From: Vandiemenella viatica
Taxonomy: Eukaryota; Arthropoda; Insecta; Orthoptera; Morabidae
Assembly: GCA_031002005.1 (NCBI GenBank)
Contig: JARYHS010013630.1
Location: 238,707,539 to 238,771,538 of the forward strand
Length of the DNA: 64,000 nt
Direction: 5' to 3'
Shown: one piece after another, positions 48,609 through 61,239 of the stretch
Layout of the letters: each line of letters opens with the position of its first letter
How positions within the stretch are numbered: position 1 is the stretch's first letter
Translations under genes and position numbers: made by a program
The notes under the pieces: generated by a model
Told to the model about the DNA's origin: nothing
Databases searched by the model: none
The model's input: only the letters and a program-made list of their open reading frames with translations

Positions 48609-51332
48609 CAGGACCGGCGGATAATGTGGGTATGGTGGGTAGCAGCACCCACCCGCGAAATTTCGGGTGGGTAAAATACCCACCCGGAATTTGAGAGTGA
48701 CTGAGCATGTATAGGGGAAAGAAATGAGACAAAGAGAGCAAACTAGTTAAGTTTATTAGTTTCATCATTCAAAATGCATGTAAAATATACCGTGTACCCA
48801 CAACAACGCTATGAGCGAAGCACAAAATTTCTTTGATGTTTCAACAGAGATCGAAACCCCCCTTATTGACTACTGAGCTCCATCGAGGGGCAAACAATAG
48901 TTGTGAGTGAAAGCAAGAATACTCCGGTAAAATGTCGTACGTCCAAAACAGTCATGCGTTAAAACCACTTTAGTGTATTTCGAAGGCGCTTCTGCTGAAT
49001 CCCACTGTATTATCAACAAAAAATTTCAAGTGGGTAAATACGTAGTCAAGCTGTAAAGGAGAAACCAATACTAGAATACAGCAGAATGTGAAGGATAAAT
49101 TTGTATTGTCCTTAGGTTCATTGGATCTTTAAAAGATGGCCTTGTTCAGTCAGCTGACAGTCAAAATCGTGAGAGTAAGTAATAGTAAATTCTTATATTT
49201 GTTCTTCACTATATACATAAGTATATAGGTAGTGAATAAACAAGCGTATGTACTGGAGATGAAACGGAAGTTACATTATGGAAGCGGAAACAGAAGAAGA
49301 AATTATATGAAAATGTCATTTGGTGTCACAGATCTTCGTTTAATTTCTAATTACTTCTGTTTGACAAAAATGTAAAGTGAAATAAAGTTTATTTTTCATA
49401 ATTAAATCAATCCGCCAGTAACTGTTTTTTAAGTAAATAATTATTAATAATAATAGTTTTCTAATTACTGAAACAATTATTTGAAAGATAAAAATGGCTA
49501 GTTAAATTTTTAAAAAAAAGAAAAACAAAGCTTATCATCCTTTTTTCGTTATAATTTTTTTTTTCATAAGGCACTAAGGCTGCTTCATTGAACAATTTTT
49601 CGATTTAATCACTGATAGGTGAAGCTAACAAAATCCTGCGGACTAGTGATAACAACATGGAACATTTATGAGCGTTCATTTGTCACCACTTCTTTTGATG
49701 GAAATATTTGCTTCAACCATTGCACTAGACTGGCATTGATATTTTTTTCTTCTTCCTGTAACTTAAGACTGCATTTAGTTTTTCACTCTCTTTAAACCTT
49801 CTTGATGCATAGATTTCATATGACATTTTAAAGCAATGGTGGTATGGTAAAAACTCATTTTCATTTAACGTACACTTTTCCAAAGGTTCAATTTTTTCTA
49901 CCAAAAATCTCCAGATTGGACTTAGTACTGGTATTGGTATTGGTTTCACACCACTGGTTATACAACAAAATACACACTTTTCGGATAAACCCTCAAGGCA
50001 CTTGTTCTCTTCTTACCAGCTGCACTGAAGCGTTAAAAAACGTCGATAATTTCAACGTGGTACAACCGATATCAACGGTTCATCCAAAACAGTACCTTGA
50101 AGCCTTATGAAGGCTTCAAGGTACTAAATATTTTCGATTACTGTATGACATTTTACTGTATAATTTCTAAGTGCGAAAACCAAGGCAGAAATCTCATTTG
50201 ATCCGGTCATTGACATTTTCACTAGGCACAAGTTGGTGCTTTCAAAACTCAGAGGCCGCTCTACGATGGGGCTTCTAATGTTTCTGGAAAAGTAACAGGA
50301 TTGCCGTCACGAATACGCAAAAAAGATCCTTGAGCTTTATTTGTGTATTTCAGTGTTCATAACTTCAAACTTGTACGAGATGGAATTGAGGGAGTTATGA
50401 CAGCAAGAAAATACGTTGGAACTGTTATAGATTTGATAAACGTTGTGCGCTACTTGCCAAAACGACTTGGACAGTTCCAGAATCGGCAAATGGGAATAGA
50501 AAAAGGAACTAATTATGATTTGCCTTCTCTGCAGCCTACTGACGGGCAAGTTATTTATAAAGATTACTAGTTTTTTTTAAATATGGTTTTGTATTTAATA
50601 ATTTTTTCAGATGGTTAATGAGATTCAGATCTTTTAAAACAGTAAGGGAAATAACCATCAGTTAATGAAATATTTATACGATCATTCTGTAACCAGAGAA
50701 GTAGATTGTGCTGTCACTGAGCTAAGGAATCATTTGGGTATTTTCTATTTAACAATGATGATAAAACTTTAATTTTTATCGCTTCGAAATTTTGAATTCA
50801 GATCTACAGAAATCGAATCTATGATTAATTGAATCGTATAATAAGCAATCACCAACGTTTTATACTGTGAGTGAGATTCAAAATTCGAAGAAATTTGGCG
50901 GAAAAGTGTGCAGTCAGGTACTAACTTTGAGAACACCGAACAACAAAATCCCACATCAGCATAAAATTCCCATGCGCCTCGACCAAGGTAGAAGCGAAAA
51001 TATTCTATTCGAAACACCTCAAGATATTTTCCTTAAATTTTTTATTGAATCAGTTCATTTCCAAACACAGTACATTTTTTGCATTATCCAATTAATACTG
51101 AATAGTAAATAATTTTTTTGTGTTCCGTTTAAATAAATTGAATAAATAATATGGTAAATTTCTTAAATTCATTTTGTAGTTTTATCTCTATGAATTTCTC
51201 TGCTGAATTTGTTTGTATTATTATTTTAAGGAAGACAACGGAATACATTTTCAAGCGACATCTTCCCCCCCTCCCCCCCGCAATCCAAATTGCCTGCTAC
51301 CCACCCGGGCCTAACACGAAACGCCGGCCCTG
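48609..51332. mobile_element. hAT-superfamily unit, 2.72 kb
   Basis: Ends CAGGACCGGCG and (complemented) CAGGGCCGGCG, 10 of 11 identical, flanked by perfect 8-bp duplications aactctgt at 48601-48608 and 51333-51340. A subterminal hairpin ccacccgcgaaatttcgggtgg lies near 48650, with gggtgggta repeats; the right end also has ctacccacccggg. I find no recognisable transposase. The flanking GC-rich sequence (48530-48600 plus 51341-51490) forms one continuous older sequence. Confidence 0.85.
50091..50125. repeat. Perfect hairpin, 16-bp stem, 3-nt loop
   Basis: AGTACCTTGAAGCCTT, atg, then the exact complement AAGGCTTCAAGGTACT. No mismatches. Confidence 0.95.
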
Positions 51333-51340
51333 AACTCTGT

Positions 51341-52655
51341 AAAGTGGCGGCCAATGGGGCTCTGGTGAAACAAGGCAGCGTCTGTACCCCAAAGGGGCGG
51401 CTGACCGAAGGCGTCTGTACTCCAGGTTAGGGGCGGCCTGCTACCAGCTTCAGAGCTAGCACGCCTGATTCTAATTCCCCCAGCAATGGGACATACTCAA
51501 TAAACTATCGCCATGAACTGTGTGAGTAAAGTGAAATTTACCTCAGGAGGACGATCCACCCGACAACAAGTCGACATTCAAGCAATACGAATTCTGAAGG
51601 CCTTGAGCTTACTCATCAGGAGCTTTTTTATTTCTTTCTTTTATTTTTTGAATTTTTCCGTTACGAACCATGAGACACCGGCAACTGTGCACGGGCGTCC
51701 GGATACGTTTTGTAATAATGAGGGTGGGCGAGTGTAGTGGCGACCTAACGCGCGTAACTTCACTTACGGAATATTTTTATTTTGCAAAGGAATTTGTTAG
51801 TGTAAAGTTTCTTTTCATAACTATCAAGGACTCTCTTATGGAACCTGAGACATGGTTTGCGGTCCGGGTGGCCACAACTGGGTTTGGAATTGCTTCCTCT
51901 TGGCCAGGCCCGTTAGGTCAACTCTACCATCGATCTCCCTTCGTCAACTCTTGTTATTTTCTGTCCCTGATGTTATTATAGTGCTGTGCCAAGCGTGCCG
52001 ATTATAGGTACAAAATAGTTCCTTTTAGAACCAGAAATAATTCCTATATATATATTTTCAACGAAAGACGGCTCAGTTTTTCATAAATTCATTTTAATAA
52101 GAACGATAACTAATCTAAACCAACACCCGTCATACAGTCTACATGAGTCGTAGCTTAAACTTCATTTCCGAAAAATTGCAGGTTAGTGAATTAGTAATCT
52201 GGTTTCGCGAAGCGACGTCTACTTTTTTTGAAGGTTCGAGTTCATCTGTCTGTCTGTTGATAATAACCAGCGAGTTGTAACCGAAAATCCAAAGCACATA
52301 TATTTAATGTTATACATGGAATTTTAATCTTTCAATTAATTTTCTTAAATGGTAATTAATCTTATAAAGTTATTGCCTTTGGTATTAATCACCCCGTTAC
52401 AGTAGGTACAAAATTTTTCGAATTTAGAAATATTCAGGATGCAGAAAATGACTTTAGAATACACAGTTATTAAATAGTATGGCCAGAGGATTCGAACTTG
52501 GAAAATAAATCCTTAACGTGTCTTCAATAGGCACGCTTATCTTACCCCTGTCGAGAGTTTTGTACTAACGATGAAAACGGTCGATGTTACGGGGAAGTCA
52601 GTATGAAAATTCAGCTAAAAATCAAGACAGCCAACTGAATTTATGCAGGAGACTT
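51341..52655. other. Anonymous sequence
   Basis: 51341-51490 is GC-rich with repeated gcgtctgtac phrases, likely LINE 5' flank. The rest is AT-rich with no gene recognised. Confidence 0.35.
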
Positions 52656-52661
52656 TTTTCA

Positions 52662-52885
52662 TTTATGGCTTTACGCCTCGTCGATGTCGAGGTCATTACA
52701 GGCGGGATGGGATTGGGGACAACGAACGGGAAGGAATTCGGCCATGGCCTTTTGAAGGAAGCATCCCGGCATTCTCTTGGAGTGATTTGGGGAAACCATG
52801 GAAAACCAAAATCTGGATGCCCGGACGGGGATTCGAACCGGCGTCCTCCCGTATGCGAGGCCTTTCACTCATCACACTCGGTTTA
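52662..52885 (-). mobile_element. SINE, best minus copy
   Basis: Tail ggctttacgcctcgtcgatg and cgaggtcattacaggcggga, body ggccatggccttttgaagga, agcatcccggcattc, gtgatttggggaaaccatgg, B box ggggattcgaacc, and cgtcctcccgtatgcgagg. Close to a full-length copy. Confidence 0.9.
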
Positions 52886-53736
52886 TCCAGGAGAGACGCA
52901 AGCTCCGAATTACGAGTATTTTCAGTGCGTGCGATGTGGAGAGACGAGAACAGAAATAAATAAGACATTAAGAAGTGGTTAAAATCGGAAAAGTGACATA
53001 ATTGATGGAATGGATTTTCCGATGTGCGGTCGGTGAGGGGAAAGTACATGTCTAAACCTGAAAGGAGATGTGAGTAGATTAGATGTCTGCCTGGAGCAGT
53101 TTGATTAATCCACATTTCGACCTGAGCCAAGCAGATCAAGGTCAGGGAGGAGCCCAGTTGGCTACTGTGTCCGAGCTAGGAAAATCCTAGTGGTCGACCG
53201 CCACTGTGCAGTGTTACAGGCTAGCACTATTTCTGTTGGTAGAAGACACCTAAGGACAGAAACTCGACTCAAATCACTTCAGTGAATTAAAGTCGTGTAT
53301 AAATGGACATATTTCACACAATTACGTTCCTGTTCTTTTCGAATCACCAAAGAGACGGTTACAATTTCGGAACGTGTGTTGGTCGTGTATCTTGGCGATG
53401 CGAGGGGAAAATGGAGTGAAGACTTTTGAGGAGCTCATCCTGAAACAGCTCTTGGTGCAGTATACATAGTGAAAGGTTTAGCAGCTACTATGAATATCGG
53501 TACAATGAGAGTTCTGCGGAGTTTCCTACAGTGCTTTACTTACTGTTTTCATGCACGATTACTCTGTTTTATAATAACCTTGTAGGGTTACTAAGCGATA
53601 ATAATAATAATTAAAAAGAGTATCAGCGGGATACATTTATCTAATATATAAAACACGCAGTAACACAAGTTACTAAGCTTAAGGCATGCTAGGCAACTAT
53701 TCGTGACGGACATCATCAACTACTAAAGTACATTTA

Positions 53737-53737
<1 letters not shown>
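52886..53737. other. Anonymous sequence
   Basis: No gene recognised. Confidence 0.35.
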
Positions 53738-53773
<36 letters not shown>

Positions 53774-53783
53774 AAAAAAAAAA
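53738..53783 (+). repeat. Poly-A tract
   Basis: 34 consecutive A residues, one T, then 11 A. The orientation is wrong for the tail of the minus-strand LINE next to it. Confidence 0.9.
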
Positions 53784-53824
53784 TAATAATTTTCACGGCA
53801 TTAAACCTGTAAACGAATCATCGA

Positions 53825-56800
53825 CGTATATTGTCAGAATATTTCTATAGCACTACATTTCAAATGCTTTAATATTCCTTTTTTCTGGTTCTCCTAAATC
53901 CATGCTTCGCTACCATGAAGCGCTAAACTCCACATATAGAGTTTTAAAAACTTTTTTATGTGCATTAGATCAATATTTGAAACAAAATATTTTTCTTTTA
54001 CATGAAATCTCTTTTCGCTAGCACTGTTCTCCTTTTAACTTCATTCCTGCTTCGGCTAACAGTCGCAATTTTACTTTACTAGAAGAATTCATTTACTTTT
54101 CCTATAGCATCCGATCCTATTTTTAATCTATTATTTCTACTATCATGTCTATTACATTTCATCAATTTTACCTTCCTTTGGTTTATATTTAATCCAAAAT
54201 CTTTCTTCACTATTTTATTCATGACTGTTCTACCAACACGACAAGGTCATCAGCAAATCGTTTATTTCTTCTTGAACACCTATGCCACAGTCAAATTTTT
54301 CTTTTACTTTCTTTATTGCTTCTTCTACATAAAAATTAAACATTAATGGCAATAGACTACAACCTTGTCTCTTGTTTTAATTGTTGCATGTCTCTCATTA
54401 TTATCTATTTTTATTGTAGCAACTTCATTCTTGTAGAGATTATATTCTTTTATCTCAATATTTTACACTTGACTTCCTTAACATTTTTAACATCTTGTCT
54501 CTTGTACGATATAACATTACCAATAGATCATACAATGTAGGCTTTCACGGCGGGCATTAACTTCACTCAGAATTTCCGGGCTAAAAGGCCGTGGTCGATA
54601 ACTTAACGTTTCGTCTTCAGCTGCGGAAGACCAAACGTTAGGGGAAAATTTTACTTATCGACCACGGCCTATTAGCCTGGAAATTCTGAGTGAAATTATC
54701 AATAGATTTTTGTAAATCAACAATCGCCATAAAAGAATCTTTTTTTTTTTTTTTATTCGCCCTTCAAGTATTAATCTTAAAGCCAGAATTGCTTCTACTA
54801 CACCGCGATTTATCCTAAACCCAAATTGATATTCTCCTACTATATTGCTATCCTTTCTATTCTTCTGTATATTATCTTGTTAAGTAATTTTCAAGCACGT
54901 GATGTTAGTCTTATGGTGTGATAATTTTCACATTTTTTCGCTTGTGCTTTCTTTGTAAATGTGAAAATTATACTTTTATTAAAATCGGTTAGAATTTTCT
55001 CCTGTTTCGTAACTTTTTGATATCAGTTTGAATAATCTTTGGATTCCTTCTACTCCTAGGGATTTCAGTTCTGCAAGAATCTCATCTATTTCAACTGTCT
55101 TCTTTTATTTCAGATCCTTAGAATACAGTTTTTAAAACATTATCTCCTAAGGCATCAATGTCGGCATCGCCTTCTCTTTCGTGTAGACCGTTGTTTATAT
55201 CTTCGCTATCACACAGTTTCTGCATGTATTGCTTCCATCGGTTAGCTCTGTCTTCTGATTTTAAAATAAGTTTCCCATCAGTAGCTTTAATATATATTTA
55301 CGTATCTACAATTCTGTTTGGTCTTCCCACAGCTCACAACTCTTTTTCTCCTTCTTCGTACTTTTCTTCAGCTTTCTTTTGCTTTTTTGCGTTCCTTGTT
55401 TTTTTTTTTATTTCCAAACTGTCTCTTCCTACTTTGCACTGATCATTTTTGTTGCGTTCTCCTTTCGTCCATTAACTATAAAATTTCTTCTCTAATCCAA
55501 GGCTTTCGGGGGGGCTTATTTCCAAAAGTTTAGATTATTTCTCTGTTTAATGCATTCCATTCGTCTTCAGATGAGCTCCTTTCAGAGTTATTGTTTAGTC
55601 CCACGTCTACCATTTCTGCAAATTTTTCTCTCATATTACACAGTTTCAATTTGTTTACTTCCAGTCTGATCTGCTTGTATTGCTTCTTTATTCTCTTGAA
55701 TTTCATCCTGCACTTCATAACTAACAAATTATGGTCAGAGTCTATGTCAGCTCCTGGGTACGATTTACAGTCTAGAACTGATTCCTGAACCTCTGTTTTA
55801 CCATGATATAAACTAGCTGAAATCTATCTGTATCCCCTGAATGTTTCCAGGTGTATATCCTTCTTACATGATTCTTAAATGGCGTGTTTGCAACTATAAG
55901 TTTGTGTTTTTCACAAAATTTTAACAAGCTGTTTTTCCACTCATTTCTTTCTTTTAGATCACAACCTACTACATTATTTCCCTTTTTTCTTTCTCCCACT
56001 AGCGCATTCCAATCACCCACGATTATTAGATTTTCATCTTTCGTCACATTTGGCTTAATTCTTCAATTTCATCATACATTTTCTCTATTGTTTCATCATT
56101 TTCCTATGACATTGGCATATACACTCGTACTAACGTGGTCGTAGCAGGCCTAATTTCTACCCTCATCAAAATAATTCTGTCACTAAACTGTTCATAATAA
56201 TTCACCCGTTTTCCTAGTCTCTTGTTCAATATAAATTATACGCCAGTCATTCCACTGACAGCATGTGTGCTATTTATTCTATATCCCGCAGAGCAGAAAT
56301 CCTTTGCGTCTTTCCACTTAAACCCACTAATCCCAATAACATCGTTGCAACTCACTCTTTAATTTTTCTAATCTGCTAGCCCTATTCAGACTTCTAACAT
56401 TCGACGCTCCGATTCATAGCATCCATTCTGATGATTCCTCCCTGAGCTGTCCCCTCCCCGAGATATGATGGGGGAACTAATTTACAGCCGGAATATTTCA
56501 CCCGGGAATGAGCCATTTTTGTATATGTGATTTGAGGGGATTACATATCCTTTGGATCTTTAATGCAGTTGCTTCCTGTTGCCTTCTGCATTCCCATGCC
56601 GTTTATCAATTCTGATTCATCCGTCTTTAGGAGTTGGGCAAGATGGTGCTCTGGACCGCTGCCCACTCTTCTGCTTACCTTTCAGGAGGCTGTTGGCAAG
56701 CCACCTACAGAGTCTGACAGATGGGCATAACATTAATATTGAACATATCTTTAAACTTTTTATTTTCCTCCACTCTGGAAATTTTCTAAGTGCTATACGG

Positions 56801-56990
56801 TGTCCTAGAATTCCTGCAGCTGTCACCAGAGCCGCAGTTCTTTCTGGCAAGTGTCTGCCGGGTAGCAGGTAGTGGTCCCCCATGAGGTCTGCAGAGGAAG
56901 TCATTAGTCTTCAGCAGGCGCCGGGGAGACTCGCGAAGAACGAAAGTCGCTCCAACAACGGCCTAAACAAACAGCTCGCTTCTTGTTTGT
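53825..56990 (-). pseudogene. LINE with endonuclease and RT remnants
   Basis: Minus strand, right to left. 5' leader-like region (56990-56450, including ggctcattcccgggtgaaat). Apurinic-type endonuclease: IIVGDWNALVG (about 56020), RIYTWKHSGDT and YIMVKQRFRNQ (55772-56047), and SDHN-equivalent then MKCRMKFKRIKKQ (55530-55727). Linker with RANRWKQYMQKL (about 55240). RT fragments: MAIVDLQKSID (about 54720) and FADD-like remains (about 54260), ending in ALHGSEA and AFEM-like remains at about 53850. Many frameshifts. The 3' end known from the copies at 5525 and 63190 is missing. Confidence 0.85.
54529..54694. mobile_element. 166-bp palindromic MITE inside the LINE RT
   Basis: Inverted arms (actcagaatttccgggctaa and the complement near 54670-54690; ggccgtggtcgata likewise) and an inner pair around gtttcgtcttcagctgcgga. 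Flanked by attaccaatagat (54516-54528) and attatcaatagat (54695-54707), 12 of 13 identical. It interrupts the FVDLEKAFDNV-like RT motif. Confidence 0.8.
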
Positions 56991-57314
56991 TTATCGTCAC
57001 TCGAAGCTCCTCACGCATGCCGCCTGCTAGCCCAAGTGACAGTGTAATGAATTCAGCATCATCATCCAGACCACTTTTACTGTTTATATGTGGATGACGG
57101 GAAAAAGCTATGTTGACTCTGCATTCTCTCCATTTTACACTAAGCGTCGAGACGGCACTATTCCATAGAAACTATAATTGATCAAGGTGAGGCAGCAAGT
57201 ATTTGAAAAGATTTTCCGGAAAAATTCAATACGTAAAAAACATCAGTGAATAAGGAGAAGCGCAAAGTAGTTTTTTTTTTTATTATTCACTGCAGCTGAA
57301 CGGTAAGTGCTAAA

Positions 57315-57545
57315 AATATGGTGAGCGAGCGGTTAGCGCTCGGATATAGCTTTCGATGGGATGGGTGTTCAAAGTACTGTACAGTCCGTCCATCCAGATA
57401 CATGTGTTCCTTGGTTTCCCGAAGCTGCTCCAGGCGAATGCCGGTTGGTTATTTAAAAAAGTTCATGGCAGAATTCATTTCATCTTGAACCCAGCCCTAT
57501 CCAAATTCTAGTGACCCTACGTCGATGACGTGCAAAACACTGAGG
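57315..57545 (+). mobile_element. SINE, near full length
   Basis: Head ggtgagcgagcggttagcgc, cgtccatccagatacatg, gctccaggcgaatgccggt, and tail ctacgtcgatgacgtg. Confidence 0.75.
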
Positions 57546-58215
57546 AAAGTAAAAAGTATGATCGAAAAACAATCTCACATTTTAAAACGTTCTAATTTGG
57601 AGAGTAAAATATTTTATGCTACTATATAGGCCTATCATTACAAGCAACAGTAGAACATAATTAACAATGTACCTAGAATTACTTAATGAGTTTAATGAAT
57701 CTTGCGCAAAGCTAACAGTAAATTGTTCCATTCAAATCTACTAAGTATACATCATACACAATTTTAACGATATAATCAACCATTTGGGTATATAAACAAA
57801 ATAAATAAGTCTGTAATTACACACAATGGAGCCAGTAATCTACTTCAAAATGTTACAGTTTTAGCCTAATTAAAGAACGAGAGAAGCTCAAACGCTTTTC
57901 AATTGTTTGATTTAGAGTGAATGTTATATGTAATACACATTCCATTTCTGTGAAATGCCGCGAAATGGAGCAGAATAGTTATGTCCATATTTATCTTTGG
58001 TTGTTGATGTAAAGCGTATTTTGATTCCAAGACGGCATCGAATAATTAGTTTATACTATTGTTTTACGTTTGTTTGTTTTGATGTGTGGTTTTGACAATG
58101 ATCGTAACTAAGAGGCGTTTGAATTTTCATAAATATTCAACATAGGCTGATTTTTTAAATTAATTTACTTAAAAAAAAAGATTTACAATGAAACTACAAG
58201 GCGTTTTTGTATTAA
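57546..58215. other. AT-rich spacer
   Basis: No feature recognised. Confidence 0.4.
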
Positions 58216-59591
58216 ATTTTAATTACTTATCTACTGTTGCGGTCAGGAGAAACATTAGATATGGATGAGGGGTGTGGGATAAATTCATCACCTATAATAG
58301 GACAAATAACCATAGATGAACAATTAGAGGAAACTTTCAGTGAAAGTCAAGGGAAAATAGTACTGCGGAAATGTTGTTAGAGGGACATTACAAGCGGCAG
58401 GTATTAGAACTAAACACTGCAGAAAATTATCAATCAGCTCAGATCATTCATACACAACACGCGGTTCGCCAACCCTTTCCATGTGGCCCGAAGCTTATCA
58501 GGGTACTGGTACACCCTTATGATACTCGTTTGTTGAGACTAGCATGTAGCAGTTATAAGCTGGATTTATCGGAAATAATCAAAATTTTGTCACAATGTCA
58601 ACGATCCCATTAATGTTGAAATAAATGCTTACAATTAAATATAGATGTTTATTGTACTGGAAGTTATTGCTGCTCATCATAATATTGCAGTAGCGCTTAT
58701 GTGGCCCAGGAAAGAAAAAGGTTGGGTATGGCTGGTTCAGATACTATCACAAGAAAACAATAGATGCACAATAGAAACAGATACAATGAACCCACAGAAT
58801 GTACACATTTCATAAAATGACATAATGTTTCAAATGCTGTTTCAAAACTATGAACAAGACATTGCAGAGATGAAATAATAACTCATACAGCACTTAAAAT
58901 AGGAAGTACGTGGTAAAATTCCTTCAAATATCTTGCAACAATTCCTCTCCCACCTCTAATGACCCCGACGTATATGAGACGTAAATCCTTAAAGAAAAAA
59001 ATCCACCCTCACATATACAACAGGACGACATGAGATTACGATTTGAGATTCAGTTCATGGGCTATCAAACAAGCTGGGTGCTTCAGAAAGAAAAAGTAAT
59101 CTTTGGAGCAACGTCACAGTGAAAATATTGCAAGTCAAAATTTTCGCTGTAGAGAACACAGTAAAGAGGTGACATACGGATTTTTCAAGATAAAAATATA
59201 GTCGACTGTGGCCAGTCTAAGCATTACTTCAGAAAGTTTGATAAATCTAGATGATAGAATAACCGAAGGAAATGTGGCTCGAGGTATTGAAATTGCTGAA
59301 GTGTACCAGAAGGTGGAGATTTTAAAATGGTAGATGGGTAAAAATATGATATTCTTATAGGAGAGAATAACTAATATTGCGGATAAAACAGCAGGTGAAT
59401 ATATCGAAATCAAATAGCAACTGGTCGGGGTTAATCGGTCAATACCAAGTTTGCCAAGCGATGATAGAGGTGTAAAAGACAATATGCACACGGAACTAAT
59501 GAATAAATACGGTTTCATCGAGCCGGCAGTTAGAGAAGTAAGGGAATCGCAAGAAACTCGCGGGCATGTAGCAAAAACACCTTGGGAATAA
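58216..59591 (+). pseudogene. Decayed coding-like frames, family unknown
   Basis: Four plus-strand pieces with coding-like composition. A: 58216-58380, 54 codons, with GETLDMDEGCGINSSP. B: 58371-58613, 80 codons from ATG, overlapping A in the next frame. C: 58645-58815, ATG start, 56 codons, with IAAHHNIAVALMWPRKEKG. D: 59202-59591, 129 codons with three internal stops, with LINLDDRITEGNVARGIEI, PSDDRGVKDNMHTELMNKYG and EPAVREVRESQETRGHVAK. A SINE tail fragment lies between C and D. I recognise no family. Possibilities include a decayed host gene, a transposon gene or an old viral insertion. The minus-strand open frame at 59135-59518 is probably a mirror of D. Confidence 0.4.
58936..59010 (+). 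mobile_element. SINE tail fragment
   Basis: cctctaatgaccccgacgta, then gagacgtaaatcc and A-rich end. Confidence 0.6.
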
Positions 59592-60430
59592 ACACACCAA
59601 ATATTGAGTTAAAATTACTGTAATTTGGAATAAAACAAAATATCAACAAAATAAAAACATTCCTGATAGAGATTTTTTCGTTTAGTCAGCTCCCGAAAAG
59701 TTAAAGTTATTAGTAGTGCAACCTGACGAAAGCATCACGGAAATTGATATATTGATTTTCTAACTGATGGACGGCTTAGGTTTTGTTTGTGTTCATTTAC
59801 AAACATTCTAACACCTAATCTCATTTACGAGTGAGATGAAATACTTCGTCCAAACTATTTGGAGCGCAACGACAAAAAATATTAGAAAAATAAAGTGTTG
59901 CACTAATGTTTGTACGGATTAGTTCTTCCCTCATGCCATTCAGGATTGAAATGCACAGAGTGCAAATAACCCTCAGACATATTTTGTGGATAGCAGAGGG
60001 TAGATGTTGATACGCCATCCCATCATTGGATTAACTGCGTTATAGTTAATGTAAATAGGCTATAAGGCAGTATCATCACCGTTTTATTATTCAATCTCCC
60101 CCTCCTTTTTTTCCCCACATGGCAAAGAAGTTGTGACGTTGTCTGGTGCTCAATACGTAGCTGGCTGCTAGGAGCACTCGTGGAAAAAAATTATTTAAAA
60201 AACCATGTTTTTGGAATTGGGCAGCAAGGTAAGTGATGTGTTGGCACACAGTCCTTAATCACAGGACCTTGTAGCAAGCGCCCGTGTTAAATTCCAAACT
60301 TTTTCGCACTGTGTAATGAGTGAGGGTACACGACATTAGATGCTGATTCGTCTGTTGGGAGGTGGTGTAAACTTTACGACACGTTGGTGTTAGGAAAAGC
60401 AGACATGATTGCACTCTAGCCTCATTTCGT
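59592..60430. other. Anonymous sequence
   Basis: A short coding-like plus frame near 59700-59763 (VVQPDESITEIDIL) may continue the preceding locus. Otherwise nothing recognised. Confidence 0.3.
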
Positions 60431-60435
60431 CTTCT

Positions 60436-60640
60436 CAGGCCTGGCATTCAGGAAGCTGTGAATTCGATACCCGTTCCGGAAACCCTGACTAAAGTTTTCG
60501 ACGATTTTCCAAGAACTCTCTACGCGAATGTCGGGATACTTCCTCCAAAAGGCCATGGCCGAATTCCTTCACATTTCTTGCTACCATTCCTCTGATCACT
60601 TCGACGTCAACGAGACGTAAACTGTAAGAGAAAAAAATCT
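60436..60640 (+). mobile_element. SINE, near full length
   Basis: Degenerate head ggcctggcattcaggaagct, B-box-like attcgatacccg, gtcgggatacttcctccaaa, ggccatggccgaattccttc, tail tcacttcgacgtcaacgag. Confidence 0.8.
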
Positions 60641-61239
60641 TCCGTGTTCATACACACATCACTCATACAAAAAATATTACTCATAACAACACTCATAACC
60701 AATATGTAAACGCGTAAAAAAAAAAAATAGACACATGTAACAAAGTAATCTAAATATGAGTAATGCGAATTGGGTGATGGATCGGTTATAGTCTATGTTA
60801 TAAGTGTAGTTATTGAGCTAGACGTAATAAATTATTCTTGTGAAAATTACAATTGCCTATGTCAGTCTATTTGTTTGAGAGGTTGGGGTATATGTCATTA
60901 ACCTGCAAAACAAAGGTGTGATATGGTGCCTCCGTGGTTCTCACTGGAGATCGAAGAATCCTAGTCTTAGCATTAATTTCAAGGGCCCTAAATCCGATCT
61001 TCAACTCCGGCACAGATTGCTGTTAATGTGAAATACGCCAGAAGGTTTCTATGGATTGTTTTCCTCGTTAAACTGTAGACCTCCTGTACCCGGCAGGATT
61101 ACCTGGTTAAGTCGGCTACAATAGGGGCGGATTTTGCAACCAGTAAAAACCCAGTCACCACACGAACCTATTCGTATGACTATGGATTGGAAGTCTTCTC
61201 TGGCCACAGGTTAGTTTCACAAAATATTTTATATTTTAG
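60641..61239. other. Anonymous sequence
   Basis: No feature recognised. gaaatacgccagaaggttt at about 61030 resembles gaattacgccagaaagctg at about 32840, a possible dispersed repeat. Confidence 0.35.

Noticed and set aside
53738..53783. Poly-A as the tail of the adjacent LINE
   Set aside because: The LINE is on the minus strand, so its tail would appear as poly-T on plus at this side.
59135..59518. 127-residue hydrophobic minus-strand protein
   Set aside because: It lies opposite the better coding-like plus frame and its Leu/Ile/Ser richness fits a mirror of that frame.
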